Counted from the first letter of the stretch, positions 9,334 through 18,221 are shown. The stretch is 64,000 bases of DNA from Dyadobacter sp. CECT 9275 (GCF_907164905.1 NZ_CAJRAF010000002.1:248001-312000), one strand, 5' to 3'. Numbers and translations: made by a program. Notes: generated by a model not told the origin, from the sequence alone.

Positions 9334-9358
9334 TATTTATACGATAATCCGGTATTTA

Positions 9359-11179
9359 TTATTTCTTTTTAGAGCGTTTCTCTAATTCTGCCTGTTTTTT
9401 CTTTGCTTCATCAGCGGCCTGAAGCGACTTTTCCAGGTATTTCTGGAACTTGGTTTGTTTCTTTTCGCCGGAGGCATTTTTCTTACGGTTCTCTTCCAGA
9501 ATATTTCTGATCTTATCCTCATTTACAAAGCGTTTGATCAGTAATTGCTGGGCAATGGTAACAACATTGGAAACGAAATAATAGAATGTCAAACCAGCAG
9601 GGAACGAATTAAGAACAAACATGAACATCACCGGCATTACATAACTCAGGAATTTCATGTTAACAGGCCCCGGTTGTGTCGGTGTCATCTGGTTGTTATA
9701 ATAAGCATAACCGATACTTGAAACCGTCATCATGATGGTGAACAAACTCACGTGATCGCCGTAAAAAGGAACCTTAAAGGGCAGTTTAATGAACGAATCA
9801 TAAGTTGATAAGTCTCCAGCCCACAAAAAGGATTGCTGCCTCAATTCGATGAGATTCGGAAAGAGGAAAAACAGCGAAAACAGAATAGGCATGGTTGCCA
9901 GAACCGGTACGCAGCCGCTTAACGGACTCACCCCTACCTGCTGGTACAGCTTCATCTGATCCTGCTGCTGCTTGGCCATATCGTCGCCGTTTTTCTGTTT
10001 GATTTCTTCCAGTTCAGGGGCAAGCAGCTTCATTTTAGCCATGCTGATGTATGACCTGTAGGTAAGTGGTGTCAGCAGGATTTTAACGATCAGTACCAGG
10101 CAAATGATCAGAATACCATAGTTGGAGATAAACTTTTCAAGAAAATTAAACAGCGGGACCAGGAAAAACTTGTTGATCGGCTTAAGGAAAGCATATCCCA
10201 GATATACGTTCTGGTCAAAATTCTCGGCCTTCACATTATCCAGGATATGGTAATCGTTAGGCCCGAGGAAGAATTGATAATCTGCCTCTCCTTTCTGAAC
10301 GGCCAGCATAGGGATAGCTGCCTTTGCACGCATGGTCTTCACGATGACGCTGTCATTAGGATTCACATCTGCCTGTACATCCAGGCTCGTAAATGGATAT
10401 TTTTCCGAAATAAGACCGGCCAGGAAGTACTTATGTTTTAAGGTAAACCATTTTACAGGTTCGGTTGTCTGCGCCTGTTCGTTGGCTGTTGCACTTGTTG
10501 CCAGGCTCTGAAGATCCTGGGTGTAGTAATTAAGCGTCACTACCTCCCGGTTTTTCTGCATGTCATTTTCAAGTTTCAGCAGATCGTTTGCCCAACTGAA
10601 CTCCACCGATTTGGTATCCAGTCCCACACCGTTGGATTTAATACCGTAGTCGATCACATACCCGCTGCCGTGGACAACATAGGTTTGTTCAACATACTGA
10701 TTATTTTTAAGGTTAACCCTGTAAGTAATTACAGCCGAATCCTTCTCCGCCAGCGTTTTATTCTCCGCATCCGTGGTAAACATCAGCTCTGTGAGGTTCA
10801 CATCACCAGTCTTGGTAGGGAATTCAATTGAAAATTTATTGTGATCCTCGGTAATCAGATAAAGCGGTTTCTGGTCATAGGTCTTGTATTTTTTCAACAT
10901 CAGCTCCTTGATCACCCCGCCCTGGTTTGAAAACACAACTTTTACATCCTGCGTTTCGATCACCACATCCTTTGCTGCAACCGTCTGCCGGGTACTGTCG
11001 CCCATTGCTTGTGAGGCTGCTGTTGTATCGGACTTTATGGTATTTTTCACATTTGCTGCGGAGGTGCTCTTCACAACTTGTTCCACCTTGGCTGGTTCTT
11101 CCGGTTGAGGAACCAAAATCTGGTAGCCTATCAGCATTAGCATGATTAATACCAAGCCGATTACAAAATTTTTATCCAT
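9359..11179 (-). CDS. yidC: Membrane protein insertase YidC
   Basis: Inner-membrane insertase/chaperone acting alone or with SecYEG. The 606-residue protein has the Gram-negative layout: one N-terminal TM helix (about 4-21), a large periplasmic beta domain (about 60-340), then the conserved five-TM core from about 355. In the core, LLTPLTYRSYISMAKM carries the conserved hydrophilic-groove Arg, and PLSGCVPVLATMPILFSLFF and FPAGLTFYYFVSNV are family signatures. The C-terminus is a Lys-rich tail (KKKQAELEKRSKKK), typical for ribosome contact. It lies 99 bp downstream of pyrG with its own -7 box in that gap. Confidence 0.97.
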   Translation of the reverse strand: MDKNFVIGLVLIMLMLIGYQILVPQPEEPAKVEQVVKSTSAANVKNTIKSDTTAASQAMGDSTRQTVAAKDVVIETQDVKVVFSNQGGVIKELMLKKYKTYDQKPLYLITEDHNKFSIEFPTKTGDVNLTELMFTTDAENKTLAEKDSAVITYRVNLKNNQYVEQTYVVHGSGYVIDYGIKSNGVGLDTKSVEFSWANDLLKLENDMQKNREVVTLNYYTQDLQSLATSATANEQAQTTEPVKWFTLKHKYFLAGLISEKYPFTSLDVQADVNPNDSVIVKTMRAKAAIPMLAVQKGEADYQFFLGPNDYHILDNVKAENFDQNVYLGYAFLKPINKFFLVPLFNFLEKFISNYGILIICLVLIVKILLTPLTYRSYISMAKMKLLAPELEEIKQKNGDDMAKQQQDQMKLYQQVGVSPLSGCVPVLATMPILFSLFFLFPNLIELRQQSFLWAGDLSTYDSFIKLPFKVPFYGDHVSLFTIMMTVSSIGYAYYNNQMTPTQPGPVNMKFLSYVMPVMFMFVLNSFPAGLTFYYFVSNVVTIAQQLLIKRFVNEDKIRNILEENRKKNASGEKKQTKFQKYLEKSLQAADEAKKKQAELEKRSKKK

Positions 11180-11223
11180 TCTAAACTTTAATTATTGAAA
11201 TAACAGACCCTTCATCGGGAGCG

Positions 11224-11231
11224 CAAAGGTA
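11224..11231 (-). promoter_or_regulatory. -7 box TACCTTTG for yidC
   Basis: The minus-strand TACCTTTG matches TAnnTTTG. It lies 45 bp upstream of the yidC ATG, inside the pyrG-yidC gap. The same octamer precedes pyrG. No -33 element is clear. Confidence 0.45.
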
Positions 11232-11278
11232 ATAAGTTTTTCCCGATTAGGTCTTTAAACATGATGATTGGTCAGAAA

Positions 11279-12925
11279 TCAGGACACAACTGCCCTCTTC
11301 TCCAGTGAATAGGTAAGCGCCGCTTTCACAAAATTGACAAAAAGCGGATGCGGATTCATGACGGTACTTTTCAGTTCGGGGTGAAACTGAACGCCGATGT
11401 AGAAAGGATGATTTGGCAATTCCATCATTTCAACCAGCTGATTGTCAGGATTAATACCTGTGGCCAGCAAACCTTTTTCTTCAAAATCCTTCAGATATTT
11501 GCTGTTGAACTCATAACGGTGACGGTGACGCTCACTGATATTTACTTTTCCATAGATTTTATGGGCGAGCGAATCCTTTTTCAGCTTGCACGGATAGGCG
11601 CCAAGACGCATGGTTCCCCCTTTATTGGAAATATCTTTCTGATCTTCCATCAGGTGAATCACGGGATACTCGGTCGTACGATCCATTTCAACAGAGTGTG
11701 CACCCTCCCAGCCAATCACGTTTCTGGCGTATTCAATCACGGCCATCTGCATACCCAGACAGATACCGAAAAACGGTATATTATTCTCACGAACGTATTG
11801 AATAGCAGCAATTTTACCGTCGGTACCTCTTTCGCCAAACCCTGGAGCTACCAGCACACCATCCAGGTCAACCAGTTTTTCAACCGCGTTTTCCGGGGTA
11901 AGCGTTTCGGAGTGTATCCACTCAATATTGACTTTGCATTCATTGGCGGCGCCCGCGTGTATGAAAGATTCAATAATGGATTTATAAGCATCGTGCAGCT
12001 CCACATATTTACCCACCAGGCCAATACGGATAGAATCTACCGGATTTTTCAATCTTGACAGAAACGTTTTCCAGGTATCCAGGTCTACGTCTTTATCATT
12101 ATAGATATCAAGCATATAAAGCGCCCTCTGGTCAAGACGTTCTCTGAGCATCAGGAGCGGCACGGCGTAAATGGTATCTGCGTCCATGGCCTCTATAACG
12201 GAATTGACCTGAACGTTACAAAAAAGTGCAATTTTACGGCGAAGATCGTGCGGAAGCGGATGTTCAGAGCGGCACACCAAGATATCAGGCTGAATTCCCG
12301 ACTCCTGAAGCATACGTACCGAATGCTGGGTTGGTTTGGTTTTGAGCTCACCAGCCGAGTTAAGATAAGGAATCAGCGTGAGGTGAATCACCAGCGTGTC
12401 CTTTTCCTCAAGTTCAAACTTGATCTGACGCACCGCTTCCAGAAAAGGCAATGATTCGATATCCCCTACACAGCCCCCGATTTCAGTAATCACGATATCA
12501 TAGTCGCCGGTCTGGCCCAACAATAGCATGTTACGTTTGAGTTCGTCCGTAATATGCGGAACGACCTGCACTGTTTTACCAAGAAAATCTCCGCGTCGTT
12601 CTGCAGTGATCACATTATGGTAAATCCTGCCGGTTGTCACATTGTTAGCCTGTGATGTCCTGACGTTGAGAAAGCGCTCGTAATGCCCAAGATCCAGGTC
12701 GGTTTCTGCACCATCATCTGTTACGTAACACTCACCGTGCTCGTAAGGATTCATGGTACCCGGATCAATATTGAGGTAGGGATCGAATTTTTGGATCGTA
12801 ACTGAAAGGCCTCTGGCCTGCAGCAATTTAGCTAGTGATGAGGCAATGATTCCTTTGCCGAGTGAAGATGTAACACCGCCCGTAACGAAAATGTACTTAG
12901 CGGTCTTTAGTGCTTTGGAAGCCAT
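11279..12925 (-). CDS. pyrG: CTP synthase (glutamine-hydrolysing)
   Basis: Makes CTP from UTP, ATP and glutamine. From ATG 12925 the product is 548 residues, close to the family norm of about 545. The N-terminal synthetase domain starts KYIFVTGGVTSSLGKGIIASS (P-loop). The C-terminal class I glutamine amidotransferase carries the nucleophile Cys in FFGICLGMQ, with the catalytic His-Pro-Glu near the end (GVQFHPEL). A start 12 codons upstream is possible, but a -7 box at 12966-12959 would place the transcript start downstream of it, which favours 12925. Confidence 0.97.
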   Translation of the reverse strand: MASKALKTAKYIFVTGGVTSSLGKGIIASSLAKLLQARGLSVTIQKFDPYLNIDPGTMNPYEHGECYVTDDGAETDLDLGHYERFLNVRTSQANNVTTGRIYHNVITAERRGDFLGKTVQVVPHITDELKRNMLLLGQTGDYDIVITEIGGCVGDIESLPFLEAVRQIKFELEEKDTLVIHLTLIPYLNSAGELKTKPTQHSVRMLQESGIQPDILVCRSEHPLPHDLRRKIALFCNVQVNSVIEAMDADTIYAVPLLMLRERLDQRALYMLDIYNDKDVDLDTWKTFLSRLKNPVDSIRIGLVGKYVELHDAYKSIIESFIHAGAANECKVNIEWIHSETLTPENAVEKLVDLDGVLVAPGFGERGTDGKIAAIQYVRENNIPFFGICLGMQMAVIEYARNVIGWEGAHSVEMDRTTEYPVIHLMEDQKDISNKGGTMRLGAYPCKLKKDSLAHKIYGKVNISERHRHRYEFNSKYLKDFEEKGLLATGINPDNQLVEMMELPNHPFYIGVQFHPELKSTVMNPHPLFVNFVKAALTYSLEKRAVVS

Positions 12926-12958
12926 GAGACGTTGCTTTTTTTCTTGGATTACGGGATA

Positions 12959-12966
12959 CAAAGGTA
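12959..12966 (-). promoter_or_regulatory. -7 box TACCTTTG for pyrG
   Basis: The minus-strand TACCTTTG matches TAnnTTTG and lies 33 bp upstream of the preferred pyrG ATG. It overlaps the codon used by the longer ORF (12961), which argues against that start. Confidence 0.5.
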
Positions 12967-13245
12967 CAGATTAATATGGTCTTTCCTTTCACTCCCGGCC
13001 CAAAAAATTTAGCCCGTGTTGCTAACCTGTTGCTATTCTTGCAGGTTATATCTGTAAAAAAACTTTGCAGCAACGACAACCTCATTTTCACGGGAAAAAC
13101 ACCCCGGCCGAATAAACTTTTGGCAAAAACAATATTATACCAATAAAAGCAACGGCTATAACCGGTTATCCTTTTTTATAAAGCCTAAATTGGTATTTTC
13201 GCAATCTTCCAAATCTTAAACGAATATTTTTCATAAATCCTGACC
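12967..13245. other. Divergent intergenic region with no clear gene
   Basis: AT-rich spacer between pyrG and the plus-strand genes. Near its right end TATTTTCG (13193-13200) differs from the -7 consensus by one base and could serve the short ORF at 13246. I see no RNA gene or strong repeat. Confidence 0.4.
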
Positions 13246-13353
13246 ATGAAACAAAAGTCTCCTTCCAAAACGCCTCGCCGCCTGTTTTACGGAGTATCCC
13301 AGCTTACTTTTCAGGGGACCGAAAAACAGCAGCCCGGGGTAGTGCACCGTTAA
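13246..13353 (+). CDS. Possible 35-aa small protein
   Basis: ATG at 13246 to TAA at 13351 encodes 35 residues starting MKQKSPSKTPRRLFYGVSQ; basic, with no TM helix or signal peptide. A near-consensus -7 box lies about 46 bp upstream. It could be a real small protein, a leader, or chance. No family recognised. Confidence 0.3.
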   Translation: MKQKSPSKTPRRLFYGVSQLTFQGTEKQQPGVVHR

Positions 13354-13414
13354 TCACCCAGGCTTAAACAATGCATTATTACTATTCAATTTTACAGCTA
13401 AATCAGTATAAGCA

Positions 13415-14302
13415 ATGAGAAATTTACTGCTTTCCTTTTACTTTACAATACTAATTTTACCCCTTTGCGCAGGTACCCGGTGCAATGAAAATACGATCAG
13501 AGTAATTGTATTTGGCGCACATCCTGACGACTGCGACCTGGGTGCGGGAGGAATTGCCTACATGTATGCACAGCTTGGCCATCAGGTTAAATTTGTCTCC
13601 CTTACCAATGGTGATATGGGGCACCAGGACATGGGCGGCGGAGAACTTGCCAGGCGCCGTTACAACGAAGCGAAAGAGGCAGGCAGACGCTGGGGTATCC
13701 AATATGAGGTACTAGACAATCATGATGGGGAACTATTGCCAACGCTCGAAAACCGGATGAAGGTGATTAAGCTTATCAGAGAATGGCATGCGGATATTGT
13801 AATAGCACCACGGACAAATGACTACCACCCCGACCACCGTAATACAGGTGTGCTTGTACAGGATGCCGCTTACCTTGTGATTGTACCCAATATTCTTAGC
13901 AGTGTTCCTCCGCTCACAAAAAACCCTGTTTTTTTGTATTTCAGAGACCGTTTCCAGCGGCCCAATCCCTTTCGTCCGGATATAGCGATTGATATAACGG
14001 AGATACTTGCTAAAAAAGTGGATGGGCTTGATGCACACGTTTCCCAATTTTATGAGTGGCTTCCCTGGACCAGCCAGGATTTGCAAAATGTTCCTAAAGA
14101 CCTGGCTGAAAGAAAAAAATGGCTGCTGACGGCAATGGAAAAACGATCCGCGGTAAATCCGGAAATCAAACTTTCCCTTGAAAAATGGTATGGAAAGCAA
14201 AGAGCCGAAACGGTGAAACAGGTGGAAGTCTTTGAGATTTGCGAGTACGGCAAACAGCCTTCGGAGCAGGATGTACGCAGGCTCTTTCCGATGATCCGCT
14301 GA
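13415..14302 (+). CDS. Secreted PIG-L family (LmbE-like) N-acetyl-sugar deacetylase
   Basis: Zinc-dependent deacetylase fold of 295 residues. An N-terminal hydrophobic segment (about 1-19, LLLSFYFTILILPLCAG) suggests export. VFGAHPDDCDLGAGG carries the HPDD zinc/catalytic motif at about residue 36, and APRTNDYHPDHRN supplies the second zinc site. Family members deacetylate GlcNAc-type groups (GlcNAc-PI, bacillithiol or mycothiol precursors). The export signal suggests a periplasmic glycan substrate rather than a thiol cofactor. It is convergent with nspC, with a shared bidirectional terminator between them. Confidence 0.85.
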   Translation: MRNLLLSFYFTILILPLCAGTRCNENTIRVIVFGAHPDDCDLGAGGIAYMYAQLGHQVKFVSLTNGDMGHQDMGGGELARRRYNEAKEAGRRWGIQYEVLDNHDGELLPTLENRMKVIKLIREWHADIVIAPRTNDYHPDHRNTGVLVQDAAYLVIVPNILSSVPPLTKNPVFLYFRDRFQRPNPFRPDIAIDITEILAKKVDGLDAHVSQFYEWLPWTSQDLQNVPKDLAERKKWLLTAMEKRSAVNPEIKLSLEKWYGKQRAETVKQVEVFEICEYGKQPSEQDVRRLFPMIR

Positions 14303-14330
14303 CGGCCATATAACCCCAATTCTTTTAAAC

Positions 14331-14380
14331 AGAACAGAGGCCCGTTCCAGGTATCTTAACCACGGAAGGGCCTCTGTTTT
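14331..14380. terminator. Bidirectional terminator between PIG-L gene and nspC
   Basis: Arms AACAGAGGCCC (14333-14343) and GGGCCTCTGTT (14368-14378) are perfect complements; a TTCC/GGAA pair extends the stem inward across a bulge. T-runs flank the plus-strand exit. Position between convergent genes fits a shared terminator. Confidence 0.8.
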
Positions 14381-14410
14381 AGGTCAACAGCTGAAAGGCC
14401 ATCAGGTTAA

Positions 14411-15568
14411 CTACGATAACCTGTCTTTGAAAGACTCGTAGCCGAAGCTCCGTATCAGCCTGAATTTTTGGTCCTTCGTCCACAATCCAATGGAAGGCAA
14501 ATTAACGCCGTTAAAAGTAGTAGTCTTCACCATAGTATAGTGAATCATGTCCTCAAATATGATTTTATCACCCACCTCAAGAGGCTTATCGAAAGAATAA
14601 TCCCCCATAAAGTCTCCTGCAAGACACGTCATCCCGCCCATACGGCAGGTATATTTTCCTTCAACAGGCTCCTGATAAGCACCCTTAATTACCGGCTTGT
14701 AAGGCATTTCCAGCGTGTCGGGCATGTGTGCAGCAAAAGAAGTATCCAGCACAGCAACCTCAATCCCCTGGCTGTCCATCACGTCCAGTACGGTGGTTAC
14801 AAGTTCGCCTGTCCGCCAAGCGATGGCCGAACCTGGTTCAAGTATAACTTCCAGATTGTATTTCTCACGGATCGTGCTAACTAAATCAATTAGCTTCGAT
14901 GTATCGTACCCTTCTCTGGTCATCAAGTGTCCTCCACCCATATTCAGCCATCTGGCCTGATGAAGCAAATCGCCAAAACGTTCTTCCACGGCAGCCAGCG
15001 TTCTTTCCAGGGTATAAGAATCATTCTCGCACAAAGTGTGAAAGTGAATCCCCTCAATACCCTCCGGAAGCAGGTCGGGAAGTTTATCGCGGGTTACCCC
15101 CAAACGGGAACCAGGTACACAAGGATTGTACATTTCAGTACTCACTTCCGAATATTGCGGGTTAACCCTTATCCCACAGGATAATTCCTGCAGAGGGTTG
15201 CTTTTCCTGTAAATTGCCACCCGATCCTTGAAACGCTCCCATTGGCTGAGGGTATTGAATGTAATATGGCTGCTTCTGCTGAGTACCTCCTCAAACTCAT
15301 TCTCCAGGTATGCCGGGATGTAGGTATGCGCCTGATACCCCATAAAATCGTTGATCAGGCGGATCTCGTTCAGCGAACTGGCCGTGGCACCATGCAGATA
15401 CTCCTTTACTATAGGAAAAGCACTGTACATGGAGAAACCTTTCAAAGCCAGGATGATCTTGCAGCCTGCCGCTTTTTGCACACTATCTATCAGTTCCAGG
15501 TTCTTCCGGAGTAATTCCTCTTCCAGAACAAAACACGGGGACGGTATATCTGAATAATCTATTGGCAT
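14411..15568 (-). CDS. nspC: Carboxynorspermidine decarboxylase
   Basis: PLP-dependent decarboxylase of the alternative (carboxynorspermidine/carboxyspermidine) polyamine route, acting after carboxy(nor)spermidine dehydrogenase. The 385-residue alanine-racemase-fold protein has its PLP lysine in ILALKGFSMYS (Lys43). HFHTLCEN, LNMGGGHL and EPGSAIAWRTGEL are conserved active-site stretches, and the start PSPCFVLEEELL is typical of NspC. The dehydrogenase partner is not in this window. It is divergent from the exonuclease at 15694 and shares a palindromic promoter region with it. Confidence 0.92.
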   Translation of the reverse strand: MPIDYSDIPSPCFVLEEELLRKNLELIDSVQKAAGCKIILALKGFSMYSAFPIVKEYLHGATASSLNEIRLINDFMGYQAHTYIPAYLENEFEEVLSRSSHITFNTLSQWERFKDRVAIYRKSNPLQELSCGIRVNPQYSEVSTEMYNPCVPGSRLGVTRDKLPDLLPEGIEGIHFHTLCENDSYTLERTLAAVEERFGDLLHQARWLNMGGGHLMTREGYDTSKLIDLVSTIREKYNLEVILEPGSAIAWRTGELVTTVLDVMDSQGIEVAVLDTSFAAHMPDTLEMPYKPVIKGAYQEPVEGKYTCRMGGMTCLAGDFMGDYSFDKPLEVGDKIIFEDMIHYTMVKTTTFNGVNLPSIGLWTKDQKFRLIRSFGYESFKDRLS

Positions 15569-15616
15569 TTTATACGTGAAATCAGAAATTGGTAAACAGT
15601 TAAAAAGTATTGTTTT

Positions 15617-15638
15617 CTATTTTTGCGTGCAAAAATAG
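15617..15638. promoter_or_regulatory. Palindromic divergent promoter, -7 box on both strands
   Basis: Perfect inverted repeat: CTATTTTTGC (15617-15626), GT centre, GCAAAAATAG (15629-15638). Each arm contains TATTTTTG, an exact TAnnTTTG -7 box, one pointing to the exonuclease (ATG 15694) and one to nspC (ATG 15568). The two predicted leaders are of nearly equal length (about 60 nt). No -33 element at standard spacing is convincing. Confidence 0.6.
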
Positions 15639-15693
15639 GCGATTGAAAGTCCAAAAGCCTAGCACTACATTCATTTTCCTTACAACACCAGGT

Positions 15694-16281
15694 ATGGCCT
15701 TTTTAGTTTTAGATATAGAAATGACCGGGCCGGAACCCGGCTGGAATGAAATCATACAGATCGGTGCAGAGCTATTTGATGACAACTGGCGCAGCCTGGG
15801 TACCTATTTACAAAATGTTTACCCCGAAAACGAAGAGGCCTTTTCGGTAAAATCCGAAGAAATACACGGACTTTCACTGGATGACCTGGAAGATGCACCC
15901 ATGATTTATGATGTAATTCCGGAGTTTGAAAAATGGATGAAAAAGCTGAATGCGAACCGCCCTAATCTCTCGAACATTATTCTCTGTGGGCAAAGTGTAA
16001 TTAACGACATCAATTTTCTGAGGTTTGCATACCGTAACGAGAAAATGAAATGGCCCTTTTCCAATAAGATGATCGACCTGCACACGATTTCCTACCTGTT
16101 TTTCCAGATCATGGAAAAAAATGGTAAACAAGTACCGCGTTCGCTGAGCCTGGGTTCAGTGGCACAATACTTCGGTTTTGAGAGAGAAAGCGAAACCCAT
16201 AACGCCCTGGAAGATGCACAGCTAACTGCCAGATGTTTCAAGGAATTCTTCAAACTTATCGACAAGGTTACACTGGTATGA
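15694..16281 (+). CDS. DEDDh 3'-5' exonuclease (RNase T / DnaQ / oligoribonuclease-like)
   Basis: From ATG 15694 a 195-residue exonuclease domain: LDIEMTG (Asp7, Glu9) is ExoI, SVINDINFL (Asp) is ExoII, and ETHNALEDAQLT (His and Asp) is ExoIII with the DEDDh arrangement. The ORF extends 28 codons upstream, but that segment overlaps the divergent -7 box and lacks family similarity, so the later start is chosen. Size suits oligoribonuclease or a stand-alone DnaQ-like nuclease; I cannot tell whether RNA or DNA is the substrate. The stop overlaps the next gene's start (ATGA), so translation is probably coupled. Confidence 0.88.
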   Translation: MAFLVLDIEMTGPEPGWNEIIQIGAELFDDNWRSLGTYLQNVYPENEEAFSVKSEEIHGLSLDDLEDAPMIYDVIPEFEKWMKKLNANRPNLSNIILCGQSVINDINFLRFAYRNEKMKWPFSNKMIDLHTISYLFFQIMEKNGKQVPRSLSLGSVAQYFGFERESETHNALEDAQLTARCFKEFFKLIDKVTLV

Positions 16282-17159
16282 TCGACTATAATCCCAAAGA
16301 CTGGATCAAATATATCTTCTATTTTCAGAAAGGAGATACCGTCAGAAAACTGTCGCCGCTTATTGTAGCCATAGGTATTTATACGGCGGCACTTGCTTAC
16401 CTGATACTGATTTACCTTCGCATCGGTGAAAACACCGATCTGAAAAATATTTCACTGATGCATTCGCTGCTCGGTTTTGTGATATCCATGTTGCTGGTGT
16501 TCCGTACCAATACTGCCTACGACCGCTGGTGGGAAGGCCGCAAGCAATGGGGTGCGCTGATGAATACAAGCCGTAATCTGGCTATTAAAATAAACGCGCT
16601 ACTGGCGGGAGAATATGAAGAAGAACGCTATTTTTTTAAGAAAATGATTCCTAATTACGCCTATGCACTTAAGAATCATCTGAGAGGCAAATACGTAGCA
16701 GAAGAATTTGAAGATTCACCGCTCTTTAAGAAAAGCGCCCTGATACCTTCGGAACACATTCCCAATCAAATCGCCAGCGCCATATATCTGCGCGCCACTG
16801 AATTACAAAAAAGAGGAATCCTTCTTCCCGAGCATCTGTTGGTATTAAACAATGACCTGGCATCCTTTACCGACATCTGCGGTGCATGCGAACGCATCAA
16901 AAATACCCCTATCCCATTGTCTTACAGTTCATTCATCAAAAAATTCATCTTCATATACTGCCTCACCCTGCCCATTGGTTATGTGTTCAGCCTGCATTTT
17001 CTGGTGATCCCGTTTGTAATGTTTGTGTTTTACATCCTGGCAAGCCTTGAAGTCATTGCGGAAGAAATTGAGGATCCTTTCGGAGAAGATTCTAACGACT
17101 TACCTATCGAAAGAATCTGTGCGGGTATCCGTTCATCAGCCAAAACGCTGATCTTATAA
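16278..17159 (+). CDS. Bestrophin-family (UPF0187) anion channel
   Basis: A 293-residue integral membrane protein from ATG 16278, four bases before the exonuclease stop. Hydrophobic helices lie at about 27-47, 57-77, 215-235 and 240-260. FRTNTAYDRWWEGRKQWG is the conserved bestrophin signature after TM2, and EIEDPFGEDSNDLP matches the acidic cytoplasmic segment near the C-terminus. Bacterial homologues form pentameric ion channels. The longer ORF start at 16233 lies inside the exonuclease and is not used. Confidence 0.9.
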   Translation: MIDYNPKDWIKYIFYFQKGDTVRKLSPLIVAIGIYTAALAYLILIYLRIGENTDLKNISLMHSLLGFVISMLLVFRTNTAYDRWWEGRKQWGALMNTSRNLAIKINALLAGEYEEERYFFKKMIPNYAYALKNHLRGKYVAEEFEDSPLFKKSALIPSEHIPNQIASAIYLRATELQKRGILLPEHLLVLNNDLASFTDICGACERIKNTPIPLSYSSFIKKFIFIYCLTLPIGYVFSLHFLVIPFVMFVFYILASLEVIAEEIEDPFGEDSNDLPIERICAGIRSSAKTLIL

Positions 17160-17226
17160 TTTTTTTTAAAAAAATACGGACACCTGCATTTCACCTCACT
17201 TTCTAAAAATGCTGAATTTATCATTT

Positions 17227-17257
17227 AATCAGGATACAAAATGAATCCTGATTTTTG
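17227..17257 (+). terminator. Terminator after bestrophin gene
   Basis: AATCAGGAT (17227-17235) and ATCCTGATT (17245-17253) form a 9 bp stem with a 9 nt loop followed by TTTT. Likely end of the exonuclease-bestrophin transcript. Confidence 0.6.
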
Positions 17258-17426
17258 AAAATTTTCATTTTTACGTCATGAAACATGTAAAATTTAACCA
17301 TATTTTCAATAAAATCACCTTTTTTGGGCATTTTGTACGATTAGACATCTTAAAAAAATATTTGTTTATTGCATAGTACCCCTAGGTACGCAGGTTAATT
17401 TATTAACTGATAAACGATCTAAAATC

Positions 17427-17843
17427 ATGCATAAACGAGCATTCATATCCGCTATTCTTCTTTCTGTTGGTCTGGCTATTTCTGCCTCCGCCCAGTCAAA
17501 AGTTGATCCCGGTATTTCTACCCACAATTATAAGCACCCGAACAAAGCTGCTCAGGCAAAAGCACAGGGTGAGGGTACAACCATACGAGTATCAAGCATC
17601 AGTACAGCAGAGCGTTACAGCAAACAGCAAAATAACAGGTACGTGAGTACAACGCCCAAATACGCTCCACGTCCTAGTACGCTTGTAGTTACAAAATCGT
17701 TTGAGCCGGAACCGTTCAATATTAACCCTTTGACTTCCGTACGTAATTACAAAACGTCTCATATAGCGGAGAAAAAAGGAAATTCCGAACTGGCCACTTA
17801 CAGAAGTACCACGGATTCGACTACCTATCCGACAATTGACTAG
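17427..17843 (+). CDS. Small secreted protein, function unknown
   Basis: 138 residues starting with a clear signal peptide (MHKRAFISAILLSVGLAISASAQ, cleavage after SAQ). The mature part is polar and basic, rich in Ser, Thr, Lys and Tyr, with no cysteine or TM helix; it looks intrinsically disordered. It is a single gene between two terminators. No family recognised. The spacer 17258-17426 is AT-rich with a GTACC/GGTAC mini-dyad near 17380 and may hold the promoter. Confidence 0.75.
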   Translation: MHKRAFISAILLSVGLAISASAQSKVDPGISTHNYKHPNKAAQAKAQGEGTTIRVSSISTAERYSKQQNNRYVSTTPKYAPRPSTLVVTKSFEPEPFNINPLTSVRNYKTSHIAEKKGNSELATYRSTTDSTTYPTID

Positions 17844-17858
17844 ATTGTAGATGAATTC

Positions 17859-17891
17859 AAAAAAGCCGGCACATTTTGTACCGGCTTTTTT
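17859..17891 (+). terminator. Rho-independent terminator
   Basis: AAAAAAGCCGG (17859-17869) pairs with CCGGCTTTTTT (17881-17891), ending in a T6 run. It closes the small secreted protein gene, whose stop is 16 bp upstream. Confidence 0.88.
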
Positions 17892-18163
17892 GATGCACTG
17901 GCTTACCCAAAGTACCCACTTCAGAAGGATATTGTCATACTGGCACGGCTCCAAACCGCCAGGTACATCCGAACAGCAAACGAAAATCGCATCTAGCTGA
18001 CAAGTTGTTATGCAGCACAGCTTAAACGTCCGAGCTGTACAGTCAGTGATTACTTATTGAAAAGCAAGCCAGTACCTTCCCGGTACTGGCTTTTGCATTT
18101 TCCAATGCAAAAAGATTATTAAAGACAGAACGAGACAAAAAAATCGGTTAGGACTGGTGATTT
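17892..18163 (+). other. Intergenic segment ending in a second strong hairpin; possible small RNA or 35-aa ORF
   Basis: No recognised gene. A second terminator-like stem, AAGCCAGTACC (18066-18076) and GGTACTGGCTT (18082-18092), is followed by TTGCATTTT, yet there is no annotated gene between it and the terminator at 17891. A 35-codon ORF starts at about 17890 (MHWLTQSTHFRR...) without a visible ribosome-binding site. The segment could encode a small RNA of up to about 200 nt. Low confidence. Confidence 0.3.
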
Positions 18164-18182
18164 AACCAATTTTTAATTGGTT
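18164..18182. promoter_or_regulatory. Dyad AACCAATT-TTT-AATTGGTT upstream of araC-type gene
   Basis: Perfect 8 bp inverted repeat with a 3 nt centre, 40 bp before the regulator's ATG. It could be an operator or a hairpin. Confidence 0.4.
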
Positions 18183-18197
18183 CTGCTTGTCGTCGAT

Positions 18198-18215
18198 ATT
18201 TGAATTTCATAATTT
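18198..18215 (+). promoter_or_regulatory. Candidate regulator site shared with the efflux operon
   Basis: ATTTGAATTTCATAATTT here and GTTTGAATTTTATAATTT at 19139-19156 agree at 16 of 18 positions. One precedes the AraC-family gene and the other precedes the efflux operon, the arrangement expected if the regulator controls both (inference). Confidence 0.45.
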
Positions 18216-18221
18216 CATAAA

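Noticed and set aside
11348..12058. 236-codon plus-strand ORF opposite pyrG
   Set aside because: Antisense shadow of CTP synthase; no domain or start context.
17278..17376. 32-codon ORF (MKHVKFNHIF...) upstream of the small secreted protein
   Set aside because: AT-rich region with frequent chance ORFs; no ribosome-binding site, promoter or recognisable motif.
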